Below, piece after piece: positions 63,475-64,000 of a stretch of DNA of 64,000 nt. The notes beneath the pieces are model-generated. The model was given only the letters and a program-made list of their open reading frames with translations. It was not told the origin of the DNA and ran no database searches. A program made the position numbers and the translations under genes. Source of the stretch: Phycicoccus sp. HDW14. Its GTDB lineage: Bacteria > Actinomycetota > Actinomycetes > Actinomycetales > Dermatophilaceae. The stretch's first letter is position 1. The number at the start of each line of letters is the position of its first letter. Where the stretch lies: the NCBI RefSeq assembly GCF_011383005.1, contig NZ_CP049935.1, positions 1,364,001-1,428,000 on the forward strand. Reading direction: 5' to 3'.

Positions 63475-64000
63475 ATGACCACCTTCCGGCACGACGAGGC
63501 CGCGCGCGGCGTGGCCCGGCTCGCCTACCGCACCCTCGAGCCGTACCACCTCGCCGCCTACTTCGGCCCGCACGTCGACGCGACCCGCGAGGAGCTCGGC
63601 ATCGGCTGGCTCGGGGCCTACACCGGGATGCGCGCCGCGCCGCTCGGTCGGGTGCCCGGCGAGGTCGTCGCCGCCACCTTCTTCGGGTTCCGGCCGGCGG
63701 CGGTCGCCAAGGCGTGGGGCCTGGCCCTGGCGCACCACGCGCCGGCCGAGCTCGACGAGGTGCGGACGCGGTGCCTCGACACCGGCCTGCGGGCCGCGCT
63801 CGGTGACCTCGTCTCCTCCCCCGACCTCGTCCCCCTCGTCGAGCGGCTGCGGGGGGTGGTCGAGGGCCTCGACCACGGCGGCCGGCCCCTCGCGGCGGCC
63901 TTCGCCGCCCAGCCCTGGCCGGAGGCGCCGCACCTAGCCCTCTGGCACGCCACCGCCGTGTGGCGGGAGTGGCGCGGTGACGGGCACGTCGCCGCGCTCA
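63475..64000 (+). CDS. SCO6745-family protein, 3' partial
   Basis: The frame is open to the right edge, giving 175 residues. The start AYRTLEPYHLAAYFGPHVD, AAPLGRVPGEVVAATFFGFRP and ALAHHAPAELDEVR match the actinobacterial SCO6745-type family. It is a helical, cytoplasmic protein of unknown function and is usually about 270-290 aa. The ATG at 63475 stands six bases after TAGGGT, implying a leaderless mRNA. Confidence 0.75.
   Translation, partial: MTTFRHDEAARGVARLAYRTLEPYHLAAYFGPHVDATREELGIGWLGAYTGMRAAPLGRVPGEVVAATFFGFRPAAVAKAWGLALAHHAPAELDEVRTRCLDTGLRAALGDLVSSPDLVPLVERLRGVVEGLDHGGRPLAAAFAAQPWPEAPHLALWHATAVWREWRGDGHVAAL

Overview
The window is very GC-rich chromosomal DNA from an actinobacterium. 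RbpA, WhiA, OpcA, SufR, an InhA-type enoyl reductase and an F420-type oxidoreductase all point there. The gene order strongly resembles the Mycobacterium tuberculosis segment from uvrC to inhA, read in the opposite orientation. Short, often leaderless transcripts (TANNNT about six bases before ATG or GTG) fit a member of the Micrococcales such as an Intrasporangiaceae genus. That last placement is inference, not something I can prove here. I see no rRNA, tRNA, prophage, insertion sequence or CRISPR array.

Layout. 1-10.2 kb: partial F420-type oxidoreductase, serB, fabG-fabI (fatty acid elongation), moaA, a SURF1-like protein, an ABC exporter, a TrpB2-type tryptophan synthase beta chain and an esterase. 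10.2-20.2 kb: accessory and housekeeping singletons, including a metallophosphoesterase lipoprotein, an ABC-F ATPase, a zinc metallopeptidase, an NYN-domain protein, a DUF222/HNH gene behind a LexA-type box, a CbrC-like protein and a protein with four tandem cold-shock domains. 20.3-27.3 kb: the suf iron-sulfur operon (sufR-B-D, Rieske ferredoxin, C-S-U-T) ending in a VLRF1-type peptidyl-tRNA hydrolase. 27.3-31.4 kb: pssA-psd (phosphatidylethanolamine synthesis), then a divergent ABC transporter pair and ctaA. 31.4-37.6 kb: a large LuxR-type regulator, a 67-aa ORF, an ArsR-like regulator with an MFS exporter, and ctaB. 37.7-46.7 kb: the pentose-phosphate operon tkt-tal-pgi-zwf-opcA-pgl. 46.8-50.5 kb: rbpA, secG, tpiA-pgk-gap. 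50.5-51.0 kb: a 125-bp tandem repeat. 51-55.8 kb: uvrC-rapZ-yvcK-whiA. 55.8-63.4 kb: a winged-helix protein, a secreted Rieske protein and a branched-chain amino acid ABC importer (five genes). 63.5 kb to the end: start of an SCO6745-like gene.

How the genes work together. SURF1, CtaA and CtaB serve heme-copper oxidase assembly. The suf genes supply clusters to proteins such as MoaA and the Rieske proteins. The tkt-to-gap block links the pentose-phosphate pathway to lower glycolysis.

Quality caution. At least 17, and probably 18, genes carry a one-base deletion in a G or C tract that breaks an otherwise family-typical frame. These include pgk, sufS, whiA, pssA and psd (psd twice). I read these as sequencing or assembly errors and list each gene at full extent.
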